Shown: positions 1 through 15,075 of the stretch, in pieces
Position numbering within the stretch: the first letter of the stretch is position 1
Layout: each line of letters starts with the position of its first letter
Origin: Lingula anatina
Taxonomy: Eukaryota; Brachiopoda; Lingulata; Lingulida; Lingulidae
Direction of reading: 5' to 3'
Length of the DNA: 39,996 bases
Assembly: GCF_001039355.2 (NCBI RefSeq)
Contig: NW_019773847.1
Span: forward strand, 92,963 to 132,958
The notes under the pieces: model-generated
Seen by the model: the letters and a program-made list of their open reading frames with translations, nothing else
The model's database searches: none
What the model was told of the DNA's origin: nothing
Made by a program: the position numbers and the translations under genes

Positions 1-1928
<1,928 letters not shown>

Positions 1929-2376
1929 TGGAGACAGCTACTGCTTGCCGCAACTTGCGAATGAAAACAAAGCCAAAAAATTAGGTCGACATTTTTTTAC
2001 TGTCCTTTGTTTCATGGAAAGAATCCGACGTGATTTCACGAGATCTCCCTGATCCTCCAACTGAACTTCTTTATCTCAAGTGGTTTTATGTCATGTGTTA
2101 TGCCCAAAATAAACATTCTCTTTTTTTTTTTGTGAGAGACATTATTAATTGTTATTTAACAGATTTCTTTTTGTGGCATCATGTATTTAACAATTGGTTG
2201 GATGGCCAAGTGCAAATCTTATTTAAATTAAGAAGAAAAAGGCTAAGTGTTCTATTGTTTCTTGCTCTGCCATAAGCAAGTTGTGATTACTGTGTAACAA
2301 CAGGAAACATTGTGAACTGTATCCAAGATGACGTAAAAACGATCATTTAAGCCTTGTTATAATTTATAACAATAAA
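1929..2376 (+). other. SARS1 3' UTR with two candidate poly(A) signals
   Basis: Non-coding DNA follows the SARS1 stop. AATAAA hexamers lie at 2108-2113, followed by a T-rich run, and at 2371-2376. Either could end the transcript; the first, with its T-rich downstream element, is the more natural site. Confidence 0.6.
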
Positions 2377-2542
2377 ATCATTCTACAATTTGTTATTAAA
2401 AGGTCGTCACTATAAAATCTCAGTTATGAAGAAAATATACACAATTTTTACCTGGCAAATTTGTAATGATTATTTTGAAGCCAAAGCAAATAAAATCGCC
2501 ATCTTAGAAATAAGTGTTTGAAATTTGAAAATATAACAAAAA

Positions 2543-2572
2543 ATAAATAAATAAATAGATAAATAAATAAAA
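2543..2572. repeat. AAAT-type microsatellite
   Basis: A short AAAT/AATA tetranucleotide run with one GATA interruption, in AT-rich intergenic DNA downstream of SARS1. Confidence 0.8.
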
Positions 2573-2576
2573 GTGA

Positions 2577-5500
2577 AATATTTTACAAATAGTGTAACCT
2601 TTGTGATCTGAGGACATTGCCCTGAGTTTCAAAGGAAACAAAAAGCTTGCCCCGCTTTATTATGGGTGCACCTTTATTGCTTCCTGAATTCCTGAACGGC
2701 AGAGGCACGCAGGTGGAAGGGAAATGGGCTGTCAGTCATCTCAGATACTCGGGGTGTTTATACACAATTTACCACAATTGTGTAAAATGCCTTTTTTTTT
2801 TGCAGTTTCTGAAAAATAAATGTCAACGTTTGGGGTTGGGGTGGTTGTACTCAAGCCTAAGCTAATTTTTTCTCTGTTTTTTCTCTGTTTTTAATCTGTT
2901 CAGCACGGTATAACATTGCATACATTTTCGTTTCTGAGTGCAAATATTTACACAGAATTTAGTTAAAAGGAATGTAAAAGACCACAGTAGGCATCTCCGC
3001 AGAAAACAGTACTTTAATCATTTGACTTAGCCATTGAAAACTCCTTCAATTGGTACAAATATAGGAGAGATAAATTGGATACTTTTTTGTAATGCACCGT
3101 TTCTTTCAAAGTTAAATATTTTATTTGCAGTCTAAATTACGGACAACTCTTTAATGCTACCCGCAATATCATATATAGTACATGAATTCTTTTCATGCTT
3201 AAATTGGAAAGAAAAACTCACCCTAAGGCAATGCCTGTTTCGATAAAAGAAATATTGCGTTTCATATATTTCAAATAAAACCAGAAGATATTTTGTAAAT
3301 GAACGTGTTTTGTGGAAATCCATCTGCCGAACGCGTCAATAAAAGGGGGACGTGCTGTCTAGATCTAAATCTGCTCTCGTCTTGGTCATTCACGGAGAAG
3401 GCCTCCAACCTAAGGTTTATAACTGCAGATTTAGTGTATTCTGTGCTTGAAAAAATTACCATTCATGGTATCTCATCAAGCTAGAACTAGAAAAGCGCTG
3501 AGAGAGCGCAAACTACGTCAAGGCAAATGCGTCCCCGTTACGCCAAGGAAATAATTATATAATAATTAACCATTACTTGATCAATTTATTAATTCAGCAC
3601 CAAAATCTTGTTATATCTTCGTTGTGACATATCATGAAAAATTAATTAATTCTTTCCTTGTCCATGTCTGAGCCAATCCTGGCCCATTTATGACCTAAAC
3701 TGAAAAATTTATTTTTAACTTATTAATTCAGGAATGGATCATTATCATCGAAGTTTTATCATTTCTTCCTTGTGCCATTAACCCATCCTGTAAATTTCAT
3801 CAAAATCCATTCATTACTTTTTGCTTAAGGGTCTCCACATGCAAATGGTAACGAAAACGTAATCTTCTCTGTTGTTGGAGGTAATAAGTAGCGTGTTAAA
3901 TAACCTGTAAAGGGCAAGGAACTTATTTTAAGTTTTAACAACCCTTAAAAAATTCAGTTGGAATTTTAATGAAGTACGCGCGCGATTGTGCTATCGATTT
4001 AACCTGGAAGGAGGTTGCGCTTTCCATGAAAAAGACATAATTTCTTATTTAATGTCTTGTTTACTGCAACGACAAATCCTTTGTATTAAGGAGTGAAGTA
4101 AAGCATACATGTTTAAAAGTTTCTTTTTGCGCACAACCCTGCACAATATTGAACACACGCACACACGCATGCTCATTTGCATAAATTTGCAAGCACACAC
4201 ACAAGCACAGCGAAACAAGCAACGCATGGTGTTCACAAAACTAAGGGTAAAACGTGTTTGGAACGAGGCCACCCCCCTCCAGGCGTCAAGGCAATTGATG
4301 TCTTCAAGGTTACAGTAGTTCAGAAGCACACGGCAGAGCAGATCTTTTCAGGGTGCTCCACACGAACGCGACCCGATTCTGCCCTTGTCCCTCAGTGACC
4401 ATTGGTCCTAATTGAAGACCATTTCTGTCAAGACAGGTAAGAAATGTTTACAGATATTGTAATCCTTGTTTATTTAAGTGAGTCACCTTGATGTGAATAT
4501 TTTTCACCTGACTCTGGTTAAACGTGATGGGCCAGGATGCGTGTCGATAAAAGAGAATAAGAAAAAAATATCTGGCGTAGCAACGTTGTAATATCCATAA
4601 GGTAAATGTCAAGGGCGTTATTTTAGCGTTTGTCTTTAATATGGTAATCAAGTGTCCCAGTATTTCTGTCGGGACTTATTACTTAAGTTGTAAACATGCT
4701 CCCCCCTTTCTACAACGCGTAGTATGCACGCACTTGCACGAGCACATACATGCTCGTGTATACTGCACATACACATGCGTCCAATTTAATCATTCTCAAC
4801 AAACAATTTAGACCGATATAATTTAATTGCCGCAGATCCCTGGCCCAAGTTAAAGACAAAAAGGAGGAATAAAACCATACGCGTAAAACACAAGGCGTTG
4901 GCACATACTTCAGGAGGACGTAGTTATATCTGAGGTAAGTTTGAGGGCTTCTACCTAACATGTTGAGGGATGGGGGTATAAGCATGTTTATAACTCAGCA
5001 ATATGCCGAGAATACTTGTGATTTTTGATTAAACCATGAAACGAGTGACCACCTGTCACTTAGTTCTAAAACATTCCACATTTACAATCACTAAAACCTC
5101 ATTCATTATTTTAACATTAATTGTTTAAATGGATTAATTAGGCGCACGTGACGCTTACCTAGATACCGGTACACTCTACATCCATAACAATGAAGGAGAA
5201 AGTAACACAGTAAACACACCCATGCGACGCACATAATGGCGAGGGCTAAATATAAACCCGATATTGAGGTTGCACATTTACAAAAATATTAAAGGAACAT
5301 ATTTGGTGCCCATTGACCCCCACGGTGAATTTAAGAGCGATGTGGGAGCACCGCCTATCAAGGTCTGATTCTTTCGCGTATTATTTTTACTGGCCTTTTA
5401 TATATGGTCGCATCGGATGTCACCTAGGCTTTGACAAGTTTTGTATGAGCGACATTCTGATCCCTGAGATCAAATAGGAAGACTCACCCCTGGATGGACG

Positions 5501-5920
5501 TTAACTTTAAAGTGACCGAAGCGTGAGTTTTACCTGGGAGCATAAGCCGTATGTATAATAAGTGTGTTAAGCTAATCACTTGCTTGATACTTCAAGCTCG
5601 TCGCTGTTTATATTCCCATTAATCTCTGCAGTGGGTAAGTAAAGTGTTTGTATTTCCCTATTTCAAATTTGCTTTCACCCGAGTTATTTTTAATCGGGAG
5701 AGCCACAGGTATACCCGCTGACTACGGTCAAAAACCGGGTTTAAGTACAAAGTTGGATTTTTTTAACAGGAGTATACGGCTTTGTACCGCTTTATACCAC
5801 CTTGGTTCGTTTATTTGAGCAAGTCTTTTAGCAGGCACACCTGTGTTTCTATTATGGTAGTTGAAAAGCCCTATCGCGTACAAATTGGCACACAAGTGCA
5901 GTCATTGGAATGACAATATA
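2577..5920. other. Intergenic region, no gene recognised
   Basis: AT-rich DNA with only short, unrecognisable open frames on both strands. It holds a CA/CG-rich stretch near 4150-4210 and the degenerate repeat at 3590-3860, entered separately. No exon resembling a known protein, tRNA or rRNA was seen. Non-coding first exons of the downstream SLC26 gene could lie here but cannot be located from sequence alone. Confidence 0.6.
3590..3860. repeat. Degenerate interspersed repeat (tail-like)
   Basis: The segment has two loosely similar halves, each with TTAATTCAG near its start and TTTCTTCCTTGT or TTCTTTCCTTGT further on, about 125 bp apart. The second half contains CCTGTAAATTTCATCAAAAT followed by CCATTCATTACTTTTTG. 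This kind of string recurs in invertebrate genomes as part of dispersed element tails. The attribution is from memory of such repeats, so confidence is low. Confidence 0.35.
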
Positions 5921-6540
5921 TCCGATATGGATGTCATGTTAAGATGCATGGCACTAATTGCAATGATGTAGTATAGTAGCAGCTCGCATGAACGCAGACA
6001 CCAACTATCCGCTATGGATATCAAGATGTAGTACAGGTATAACAGCTCGTATGAATGACTTCAACTATCCACTATGGATATCAAGATTTAGTACAGGTAT
6101 AACAGCTCGTATGAAGGACATCAACTATCTGCTACGGATATCATGATGTAGTACAGGTATAACAGCTCGTATGAAGGACATCAACTATCCGCTATGGATA
6201 TCATGGTGTAGTACAACAGCTCGTATGAATGACACCAACTATCCGCTATGGATATCATGGTGTAGTACATGTACAGGTATAACAGCTCGTATGAATGACA
6301 CCAACTATCCGCTATGGATATCATGGTGTAGTACAGGTATAACAGCTCGTATGAATGACATCAACTATTCGCTATGGATATCATGATGTAGTACAACAGC
6401 TCGAACATGGTATGATATCAGTTATGGATATCATGCTGCGACTATATCAACATTTACGAATATGTCACGTATCCGCTTTGGATATCATGACGTATAAACT
6501 CGAATGGGACTACGTATCCGCTATGGATATCTAGGCATCA
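5921..6540. repeat. Minisatellite, about 60-bp unit, roughly 8 to 10 copies
   Basis: The unit reads approximately CAACTATCCGCTATGGATAT then CATGATGTAGTACAGGTATA then ACAGCTCGTATGAATGACAT. Copies between 6000 and 6400 are mostly in 60-bp register with a few substitutions; some lack the GGTATA segment, giving units of about 54 bp, and one has an extra CATGTA. Copies decay at both edges (5921-6000 and 6400-6540), where only the core CCGCTATGGATATC persists. The repeat opens one frame on the + strand (6171-6386, repeating WISWCST), which is a by-product and not a gene. Confidence 0.93.
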
Positions 6541-7674
6541 GAATAAGATAAATTATTAGTATCATGTTTATTATATAGTCCTTTTCGCCTTGAGTAGCAT
6601 GATATCAAGTGATATCGTTTAATATTACCATGAAGGTCATGAATACCAAGATATTAAGGTGAAATTATGATACTAATATAACCATGTAGAAACATTTTTA
6701 TGGTGTGCAGTGGGCATAATAATACTCTTAGAATGTTATGTTTGTAGGTTAATAGTTTAACGCACGTATTACCTAACTTACTATTTAGATGTACAAAAAT
6801 ATATATGTAACCCTTGAGTAATAGGCTTACACGGCTCGTGGCTTCAAGAGTCAAGTCGAACTTAGACCCTTCTCCAGCTATATGTAAAGTTAATTAGGTA
6901 TTATTACGAAAAACGTGTTAAACATACAGTTATACAGCTATTGGATATTTCATTCTATAATTTTTTCATTCATTGACTTGTTTTGCTTTGACATGCATAA
7001 TGTTGCTTCTGATTAAGGCGGCGACTAGAGTTCATCTGAGTATACAGGTTTTTATTATAGGCCTACAATTATCGAATTTGGCGTTCGATCAATATAGTGT
7101 TTTCCAGCCCCGGTCGATACCACTCTCATGAGGTCAACTGAGGTCGATATCACTTTTTTTCAGGTCAGCTAAACACCGTATTGTCTGGAAGTCAAATCTG
7201 ATATTTATTTTATTAAATTATTTAATATGGTGTGATTATTCCAAAGATATATGTTAAGCAAATGGAAAATTACTTTATATTTTATTGAAATCACAATTTA
7301 ATGATGTGATAGCCCAACTATCAGTCCACGTTAAGTGTCCACGAAGAATGGTTGGCCGCAACGTCACGTAACAATGGGGACGAATATAACATCTTATTCT
7401 ATGCCAGTTCCATAATAATATTTATTACCATTGTTGGTCAATAGGCCGTCATCTCAAAGTTGACTGTTTATACTTAGTTGGCTAATTAAGAGTGTTATGA
7501 TCCTAGCCAAGGTAAAAAAAAATCAAAACCGTTTGGTGAAGCAGGATCCAGAGGTCTTGCTATCCTAGAGAGTGGGGTTACCCAAACCACCCATCGTGGG
7601 CAATTTAAGCCTAAAAACCATGTTTGCATCAACCCAAACACGACCTCGTGTTCACTGTAACTTTCATGTTGTAG
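6541..7674. other. Upstream flank of the first SLC26 gene
   Basis: AT-rich DNA with no coding exon recognised. The end of this stretch, an acceptor-like TTCATGTTGTAG ending at 7674, suggests that the first coding exon is preceded by an intron in the 5' UTR. SLC26-2 shows the same arrangement, with TATTGCAG ending at 30418. Confidence 0.5.
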
Positions 7675-8134
7675 GTGCGGCGGGTACTGGTGCCACAGGT
7701 ACTGCATTCAAAAATGGACCAAAACGGCAAAGATGAACGAGAACCTCTGGCGAATACATCTTTGGAAAACGAAAGTAGAGGGGCGAGATCGACAGAGCAA
7801 CCCTCAGAACTAGAGAGAACGTCGTCTCTCTATGGCTTTCAACTCGAGAGAGAAGATGAACCAGTGACTGTTAAGCGCCGAGTTTTTACCCAAGAACACT
7901 TCGACAAACACCATGGGTTTTCCCAGCGGAGGAAGTCTAAGACTCCCAAAGAGCATGCGCACCACGTGCGGCGTAAATTACGTAATCGTTGCGCATGCTC
8001 ACGTGAGTGTATCCAGGGGTTTCTGCTCCGACTCTTCCCCTTCGTGTCCATAATGAGGCAGTATAAATTCCCCCAGTGGTTCGTTGGTGATCTGGTGTCT
8101 GGGTTGACGGTGGGAGTGATGCACCTTCCACAGG
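7675..8134 (+). other. Extra copy of SLC26-1 coding exon 1 (probable assembly or haplotype duplicate)
   Basis: The exon has a start ATG at 7714, 140 codons plus one base, and a donor GG/GTAAGT after 8134. The peptide begins [15 protein letters not shown] and ends [11 protein letters not shown]. It is the same exon as 8961-9381 and differs by one silent change in an Arg codon (CGA here, CGC there). No exon 2 lies between this copy and the N gap, and the second copy is joined to exons 2-16 without Ns. This copy is therefore either redundant sequence left by the assembler or a real partial tandem duplication. The part before 7682, including the candidate acceptor at 7674, occurs only here. Confidence 0.85.
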
Positions 8135-8659
8135 GTAAGTCATTGATAAAATAAAAATTAAAAAATTAAAAAAAAAACAAAAAAAAAAAACAGGAATATC
8201 GAAAAATTTTATCTCCCTTTTAAGTGTAGCATTTAATGCCTTTTAGAATTAATACAAAATTTAACAAGAAGAAAAAGTCAATCTCCCTTTAAGTGTCATA
8301 TTTTATCACATTTAAATGACATTAAATGTAAAAAAAGTTAAAAAAGATCAATCTCCCTTTTTAGTGTCAAGTTTTATGCTTTTTTATTATACCAAATGCA
8401 GTTATAAAAAGAAATTAACCCCTTTGAAATTTTATATTCATTACTTTTTTACTTTAAACAAATGAAAAAGCTGTGTACTACATTACTGGATATATTTCTT
8501 TTACTACGCACAGTTCTGCATTATCGTCACATTTTAAACAGTGCCAAAATTTTTCAGTAACCATGCATTACCCCTTCATGATTTGAAGAAACCTTCAGAG
8601 TTTGTCATCATACAAAAGGATGAAGTAGTTTAATTAACCAATCGAACCCCCTCCCCCTC
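7682..8659. repeat. Direct repeat copy A, 978 bp, ending at N gap
   Basis: This block is repeated at 8929-9906 (offset 1247). I see one substitution over the whole length, and even the poly(A) runs of 10 and 12 bases match. It covers SLC26-1 coding exon 1 and about 525 bp of intron 1. Confidence 0.95.
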
Positions 8660-8928
8660 NNNNNNNNNNNNNNNNNNNNNNNNNNNNNNNNNNNNNNNNN
8701 NNNNNNNNNNNNNNNNNNNNNNNNNNNNNNNNNNNNNNNNNNNNNNNNNNNNNNNNNNNNNNNNNNNNNNNNNNNNNNNNNNNNNNNNNNNNNNNNNNNN
8801 NNNNNNNNNNNNNNNNNNNNNNNNNNNNNNNNNNNNNNNNNNNNNNNNNNNNNNNNNNNNNNNNNNNNNNNNNNNNNNNNNNNNNNNNNNNNNNNNNNNN
8901 NNNNNNNNNNNNNNNNNNNNNNNNNNNN
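8660..8928. other. Assembly gap, 269 N
   Basis: A run of N flanked by the two copies of the same 978-bp block. Copy B continues after the matching point into a C-rich run (about 9899-9922), a plausible cause of assembly failure. Confidence 0.99.
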
Positions 8929-9906
8929 GGGTACTGGTGCCACAGGTACTGCATTCAAAAATGGACCAAAACGGCAAAGATGAACGCGAACCTCTGGCGA
9001 ATACATCTTTGGAAAACGAAAGTAGAGGGGCGAGATCGACAGAGCAACCCTCAGAACTAGAGAGAACGTCGTCTCTCTATGGCTTTCAACTCGAGAGAGA
9101 AGATGAACCAGTGACTGTTAAGCGCCGAGTTTTTACCCAAGAACACTTCGACAAACACCATGGGTTTTCCCAGCGGAGGAAGTCTAAGACTCCCAAAGAG
9201 CATGCGCACCACGTGCGGCGTAAATTACGTAATCGTTGCGCATGCTCACGTGAGTGTATCCAGGGGTTTCTGCTCCGACTCTTCCCCTTCGTGTCCATAA
9301 TGAGGCAGTATAAATTCCCCCAGTGGTTCGTTGGTGATCTGGTGTCTGGGTTGACGGTGGGAGTGATGCACCTTCCACAGGGTAAGTCATTGATAAAATA
9401 AAAATTAAAAAATTAAAAAAAAAACAAAAAAAAAAAACAGGAATATCGAAAAATTTTATCTCCCTTTTAAGTGTAGCATTTAATGCCTTTTAGAATTAAT
9501 ACAAAATTTAACAAGAAGAAAAAGTCAATCTCCCTTTAAGTGTCATATTTTATCACATTTAAATGACATTAAATGTAAAAAAAGTTAAAAAAGATCAATC
9601 TCCCTTTTTAGTGTCAAGTTTTATGCTTTTTTATTATACCAAATGCAGTTATAAAAAGAAATTAACCCCTTTGAAATTTTATATTCATTACTTTTTTACT
9701 TTAAACAAATGAAAAAGCTGTGTACTACATTACTGGATATATTTCTTTTACTACGCACAGTTCTGCATTATCGTCACATTTTAAACAGTGCCAAAATTTT
9801 TCAGTAACCATGCATTACCCCTTCATGATTTGAAGAAACCTTCAGAGTTTGTCATCATACAAAAGGATGAAGTAGTTTAATTAACCAATCGAACCCCCTC
9901 CCCCTC
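8929..9906. repeat. Direct repeat copy B, 978 bp, starting at N gap
   Basis: Second copy of 7682-8659. It is contiguous with the rest of SLC26-1 and is the copy to use in the gene model. Confidence 0.95.
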
Positions 9907-11624
9907 TCACCCCCCCCCCCTCCTCGGGAAAAAGGCCCCTCCCTCCAGGGTTGGCTATTAAACCATACTGTTTACTGAGGTATCATGTATCACTGAACTA
10001 TCAGTAGTGTGGTTACTATTCAAATTCAATTATTTTGAACTTTGTATTTTAAGTTTTGACTAAATCGCGTAAATCAATATCTCTTGTGCACTATATAAGC
10101 ATACAGAAATGTGACGTGTGGCAGACAACCTCACGAAGCTCAGAAGGCCTATGACTGTCTGCTAAAATGAAATCCACCCCGTCTGTTATAGTGCAACCCG
10201 ATCTAAAAGAGGTACTGGAATGACATTCTTTTTAACTATTTCACGAAGCCTGGGTTCTTTGTGCGATCCCAGTAGACCGTTTCTGTCGATCACAAGAGTT
10301 CAATCGACCCAGCGTGGCGTTTTATACAGCTATTTCGACGAAGCCCCCATAGGTTAGGTGTCTGGATGAGTCCCTGGCTGTTTTGAAATTATAGGTCAAG
10401 CGAATACATGTAGGTAGGCTGGCGGTGTACAGTACTGTGTATTTAATACCTCACTGTTGTCACAGCTAGGTCCTTACCATTTTATACACTTATTTTTAAT
10501 AAACCAACAAACAAAGAAACAAACAAACAAACAAACAAAAAAAGACATAAACAAGAATAGTTGAATAAGAAGAAAAGAAAGGATTTCATCCTTTACATGT
10601 TATTTGACCTTTTAGTATATATGCGGATAAAAATAACCTCAGTCACAGGACACCTCCCTCGGAGAATGTGTCCAAACAGTGTGTTCAAAAAACCCAGATA
10701 AGATACCTTTAACAATTTAACAAGCAGTAATTCCACATGACAAAAATATTTGAAAAATAAATAAATAAAATAATGATAGATTAAATGTTAAAATTTAGTA
10801 TTTCGAATTCAACCTAATTGTTTCCAGGTATGGCATACGCTTTATTGGCAGGGCTCCCGTCCATCCACGGTCTGTACGTGTCATTCTTCCCTCCGCTCGT
10901 TTACTTCTTCTTTGGGACGTCCAAGCATATTTCCATAGGTGAGTGTGACATTGTGTTAGGTGAGAAAAAATTAGCACATCCACGAGCATCTCTGCAGGAT
11001 CGAGGTTGTACTAAGATGTTATTCAATATAAAAATTAAATATCTGCTTGGAAAGAAAGCCAACAAATGGGTAAAAGAAAAGATGTATGTATGATTCAATG
11101 AGTCAGTGAGAAAGCGTATGAATAAACGGAGAAAGGAATGAATGACTGAGTTAGAATAAATGATTGAATGAAATTAATTAACTGATTTACAAATAGAGTA
11201 AGTAATTGATAGACGACTGAAATAGGTGAGTGAATACTTGGTTAATACATAAGTAAACAATTAAATACATAAAAATACAGCTGTGATGTAGAGGAAACGA
11301 CACCTTGAAGTACATAATCTGGCCAACTAATAACCATGGTACTTCATGTATATTATCCAGGTACCATGGCGGTGGTCAGCCTCATGGTAGGGGCAGTCGT
11401 AGACAGACAAGCTGTGTCATGGACCGCTCCTGCAGCGTCCCCAGATGTCTTCAACGATTCAAGCGTTGCCAATGCCACTTCTGTTCCGACCATCATATGT
11501 GACGCCGATACCAACTCCAACCAAGACTGCGTGGACTTCAAGATAGGCGTGGCGACCGCTTTGACCATGCTGGTCGGATTCTGGCAGGTAGATTTTAGCC
11601 CCCCTATCCCTCACCCTCCCTCTC

Positions 11625-11658
<34 letters not shown>

Positions 11659-14600
11659 GTTATCATTTTGCACCAAACGCAAAGGATATATACTAAAATC
11701 AAATGGAGCAGCTGTACATTAAACAGCATAAAGAATAATTACGTCACTGTACTATATCCATGGGCTGTAAGATAACCCTTCGTAGTGTAACGAGGCGGAG
11801 TTCCACGGGCCAACAAATCGTACTTTATCTTTGTTCATTTCAGTTGTTGAAGGGCACATTTCGTCTTGGTTTCATCACCAACTACCTGTCTGACCCCCTC
11901 ATTAGTGGATTTACCACGGGAGCCGCCTGTCACGTGTTTTCTTCACAGATTAAACATGTCTTTGGGCTCAGAATTAAGGCGTCAAAAATCACCAATCCGT
12001 TTAAACTTGTCAAGGTAAATGATTGTCTTGAACTCCAGTTGATAACTGATTAAAAGTCGTGATGGTTTTTTATTATCAAGACACTCTTGAGACAGTGCTT
12101 GTTAAGTCGACTTTTAGAAACAGATGTATTTTATACTTTTTTGTGAATCCGCTTGTAGACACTGGATTGAGAATAAACTATTAAATTGCCAGCGTTACGG
12201 TATAACTGCACAGCAAGTGCCAGCACCCAAGTTCATCGCACGTGTCATTTCAGGCTACAGATAGTTCACATCATCATAGTGGTAAGATGTATCATTTCAT
12301 TTTAGTTTTACATCCAGTTCTTCCTCACCCTTCCCCAAACCAATTTGGCCGCTCTGATCATGTCAGTAGTGTGCATACTAATGTTGGTGCTGACAAAAGA
12401 GTGTATCAACGCCAGGTATAAGGCGAAGATGAAGATGCCAGTGCCCATTGAGCTGATAGTGGTAAGTGCTTGCCTTCATGAAAAGCACCTATCCGTGAAA
12501 GATGATCCGAGCTTGTTAATTACTGGTATATTATGATTGCTAATTCGTTTAAAACGTGAAAAGAGGACATTTGACTCTGTTTTATGGTGAGCTTTGTTCC
12601 TTGGGTGTAGGTCTAATAGATGTCAGTCCCATAAAACCACAGGACCATGTAATAAAATGAGAGATTCATAAATAAATTTAATGTACAAGAAAGCCTTTAA
12701 GTTATCTTAATCCGGCATTTTGGACAAGCCATGTCTCACTTACTGCTGTGTTCCCAAAAATGCACGTGCACTTCATAATAATAAGATAACGGCTTTATAT
12801 GATAAAAAATAAAGTTACAAAGTGTTTCATGTATGCCAATGTACCCCTAATGGATCCACCATTATAACATCTAAATCCTCATTTACTGTGTTTGTTTGAA
12901 ATGAAGCCTCTACATTTTAGGTCATTCTGGGTACTATGGTATCCTACTTTGCCAAAATGGACGAGGTGTTTAATCTGACGGTGGTCGGGTCTATTCCAAC
13001 AGGGTAAGTACTTACGGACAATTTCTGAGTCTTTTGACAACGTCATTTCCTAGATTAAAAAAACAATAAAGGAAAATGCTTTTAGAACTATTTCTAAGTT
13101 TACAATCTGGTTTAGTCGACGAAGTTGCGTCTCGACCCCTTGTCAGACTTTTGTACTAGTAAGTCCAGTAATAAATTAGATTACTGATGTAAAATAATGT
13201 AATGTAATTTGCACAACATTTGCCATACCTCAATCTTTTTAAAAACGATTTATATTTTTTTTACACAACTTTAACACGGCGAATTTTAATTCTAATTCCA
13301 GCATCCCTGTGCCGACCCTACCACCTGCCGAACATTTCGGGACTCTAATTGTAGATGCGTTCGGAGTTGCCATTGTGGCCTTCACCATATCCGTCTCCAT
13401 GGCAAAGATACTGGCCAAACAGCAGGGATACGTCATTAGCCCTGACCAGGTAGGGATAGAATGTCCTTCCACAGAACGTTATTATACCGTTACCATAGCG
13501 TTTATATAAAAATCGATATGGTAACTTTATGGTAACGTTATAAAAAGTTCTGTGCCTGCTTGGCCTTAAGGGTCAAAAGGATTTAAAAAAAATTCAAGCG
13601 GCACATTCCACTTTTGAAATTTTGTTCTTTTTTACTTATTCAAAAGTGGCAAATTCAAATGTCTTTCGCAGGAAAAGGAAACAACAGAAATACATTTAGA
13701 AATATGTAAGAGTTTATTATTTCGCCCACTACAGATAATAAATATGTATTGGTCTAATGTACTAAACGCTTAATTGGGAGTGATACCTCACATTTGAGTA
13801 TGCTGAATCCTGTGTTATCTACATTTTGTACCCATACTGATGATAGACGGTTATGATCTTTAGTAGGTGGTTCCATATGGAGTGGTTTGTTTTATAGTAC
13901 TATTATATTCCAGGAACTTATTGCCTATGGTATGTGTAACATCATAGGCTCTGTCTTCACTACGTTTTCTTGCTGCGCGTCCATGTCTAGAAGCCTGGTG
14001 CAAGAGACAACGGGAGGAAAAACGGAGGTAGAGTAATTTAGGATCCCCAAAAGGAAGTAAACGAAGGGCCATCTAAACATCGTTTTGCAAAATAGAATAC
14101 GTAATTTGCATCTTTTGGCAGTGCTTCCATATTTATTATCTTCATCCAAGTCTATTTCCATTATATGGTAGCTGGGGTTTCGTAACTGGTTAGAATTTTT
14201 GGATTGCAATGCATTTCATGGCGGCTCTATTGTGCGAGCTATTCTTTCAAATTTGGGGTGAAAAATAGTGATTTAAATGAAATACATTTACATTATTATA
14301 TATTAAGTTAATTTGCAGGTTGCAAGTATCGTTTCCAGTGGCTTTATTCTGATAGTTATACTTGCCGCAGGGCCGTTATTTCGAACTCTTCCAAGGGTAA
14401 GAAAGATGAAAAATAAAAACTAGACTTTTGTCTAGAAACCTTACAACTGCTAACTGAATTCTCGACTCATATTTTTCAGCGTGGTAATATAATTTCTTAA
14501 ACTTGCAATCATTATGTTCTTTACTGCTTTGAGGTTACATATTTGGATATTTAACTCTGTAGTTAGCTACAGCTTTTTTTATATCATTTTATATTTCATA

Positions 14601-15030
14601 TTTCTGTTATCACATTCAGCATAATTTTATTTCCAGTGTGTTCTTGCCTCCATCATCATCGTGGCTCTGAAAGGCATGTTCCTGCAGGTTAAAGACCTGA
14701 AGAGGCTGTGGAGGATTTCAAAGTTTGATTTTGTAAGTGCATGGTCTTTCTTGATACACGTTTATATCACACCCAATACACGAATTCAATACATTAAGCA
14801 TAGCAATATCTTACTTTCACATTGATAATAATTTAAAGTGGTTCAATTTATCCAGTATCTAAGGAACAATCCGCAGTCTCATCTATCGCAATCACGGTGT
14901 CACACCTAACGCATTTGTCACTCCTAACACATTCATCCCAAAAAACGCACAGTACTATGCCTTATTTACAATGACGTAGTTTAGATAAGATACATATACA
15001 GACATATCCATAGAAAGATTGGGCGTTTTC

Positions 15031-15075
<45 letters not shown>

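Noticed and set aside
6171-6386. 71-codon open frame with repeated WISWCST
   Set aside because: It is the translation of the 60-bp minisatellite; every repeat unit opens the same frame by chance. No coding evidence.
5921-6540. Regular repeats that might suggest a CRISPR array
   Set aside because: There are no unique spacers; the whole 60-bp unit is repeated, and the genome is eukaryotic.
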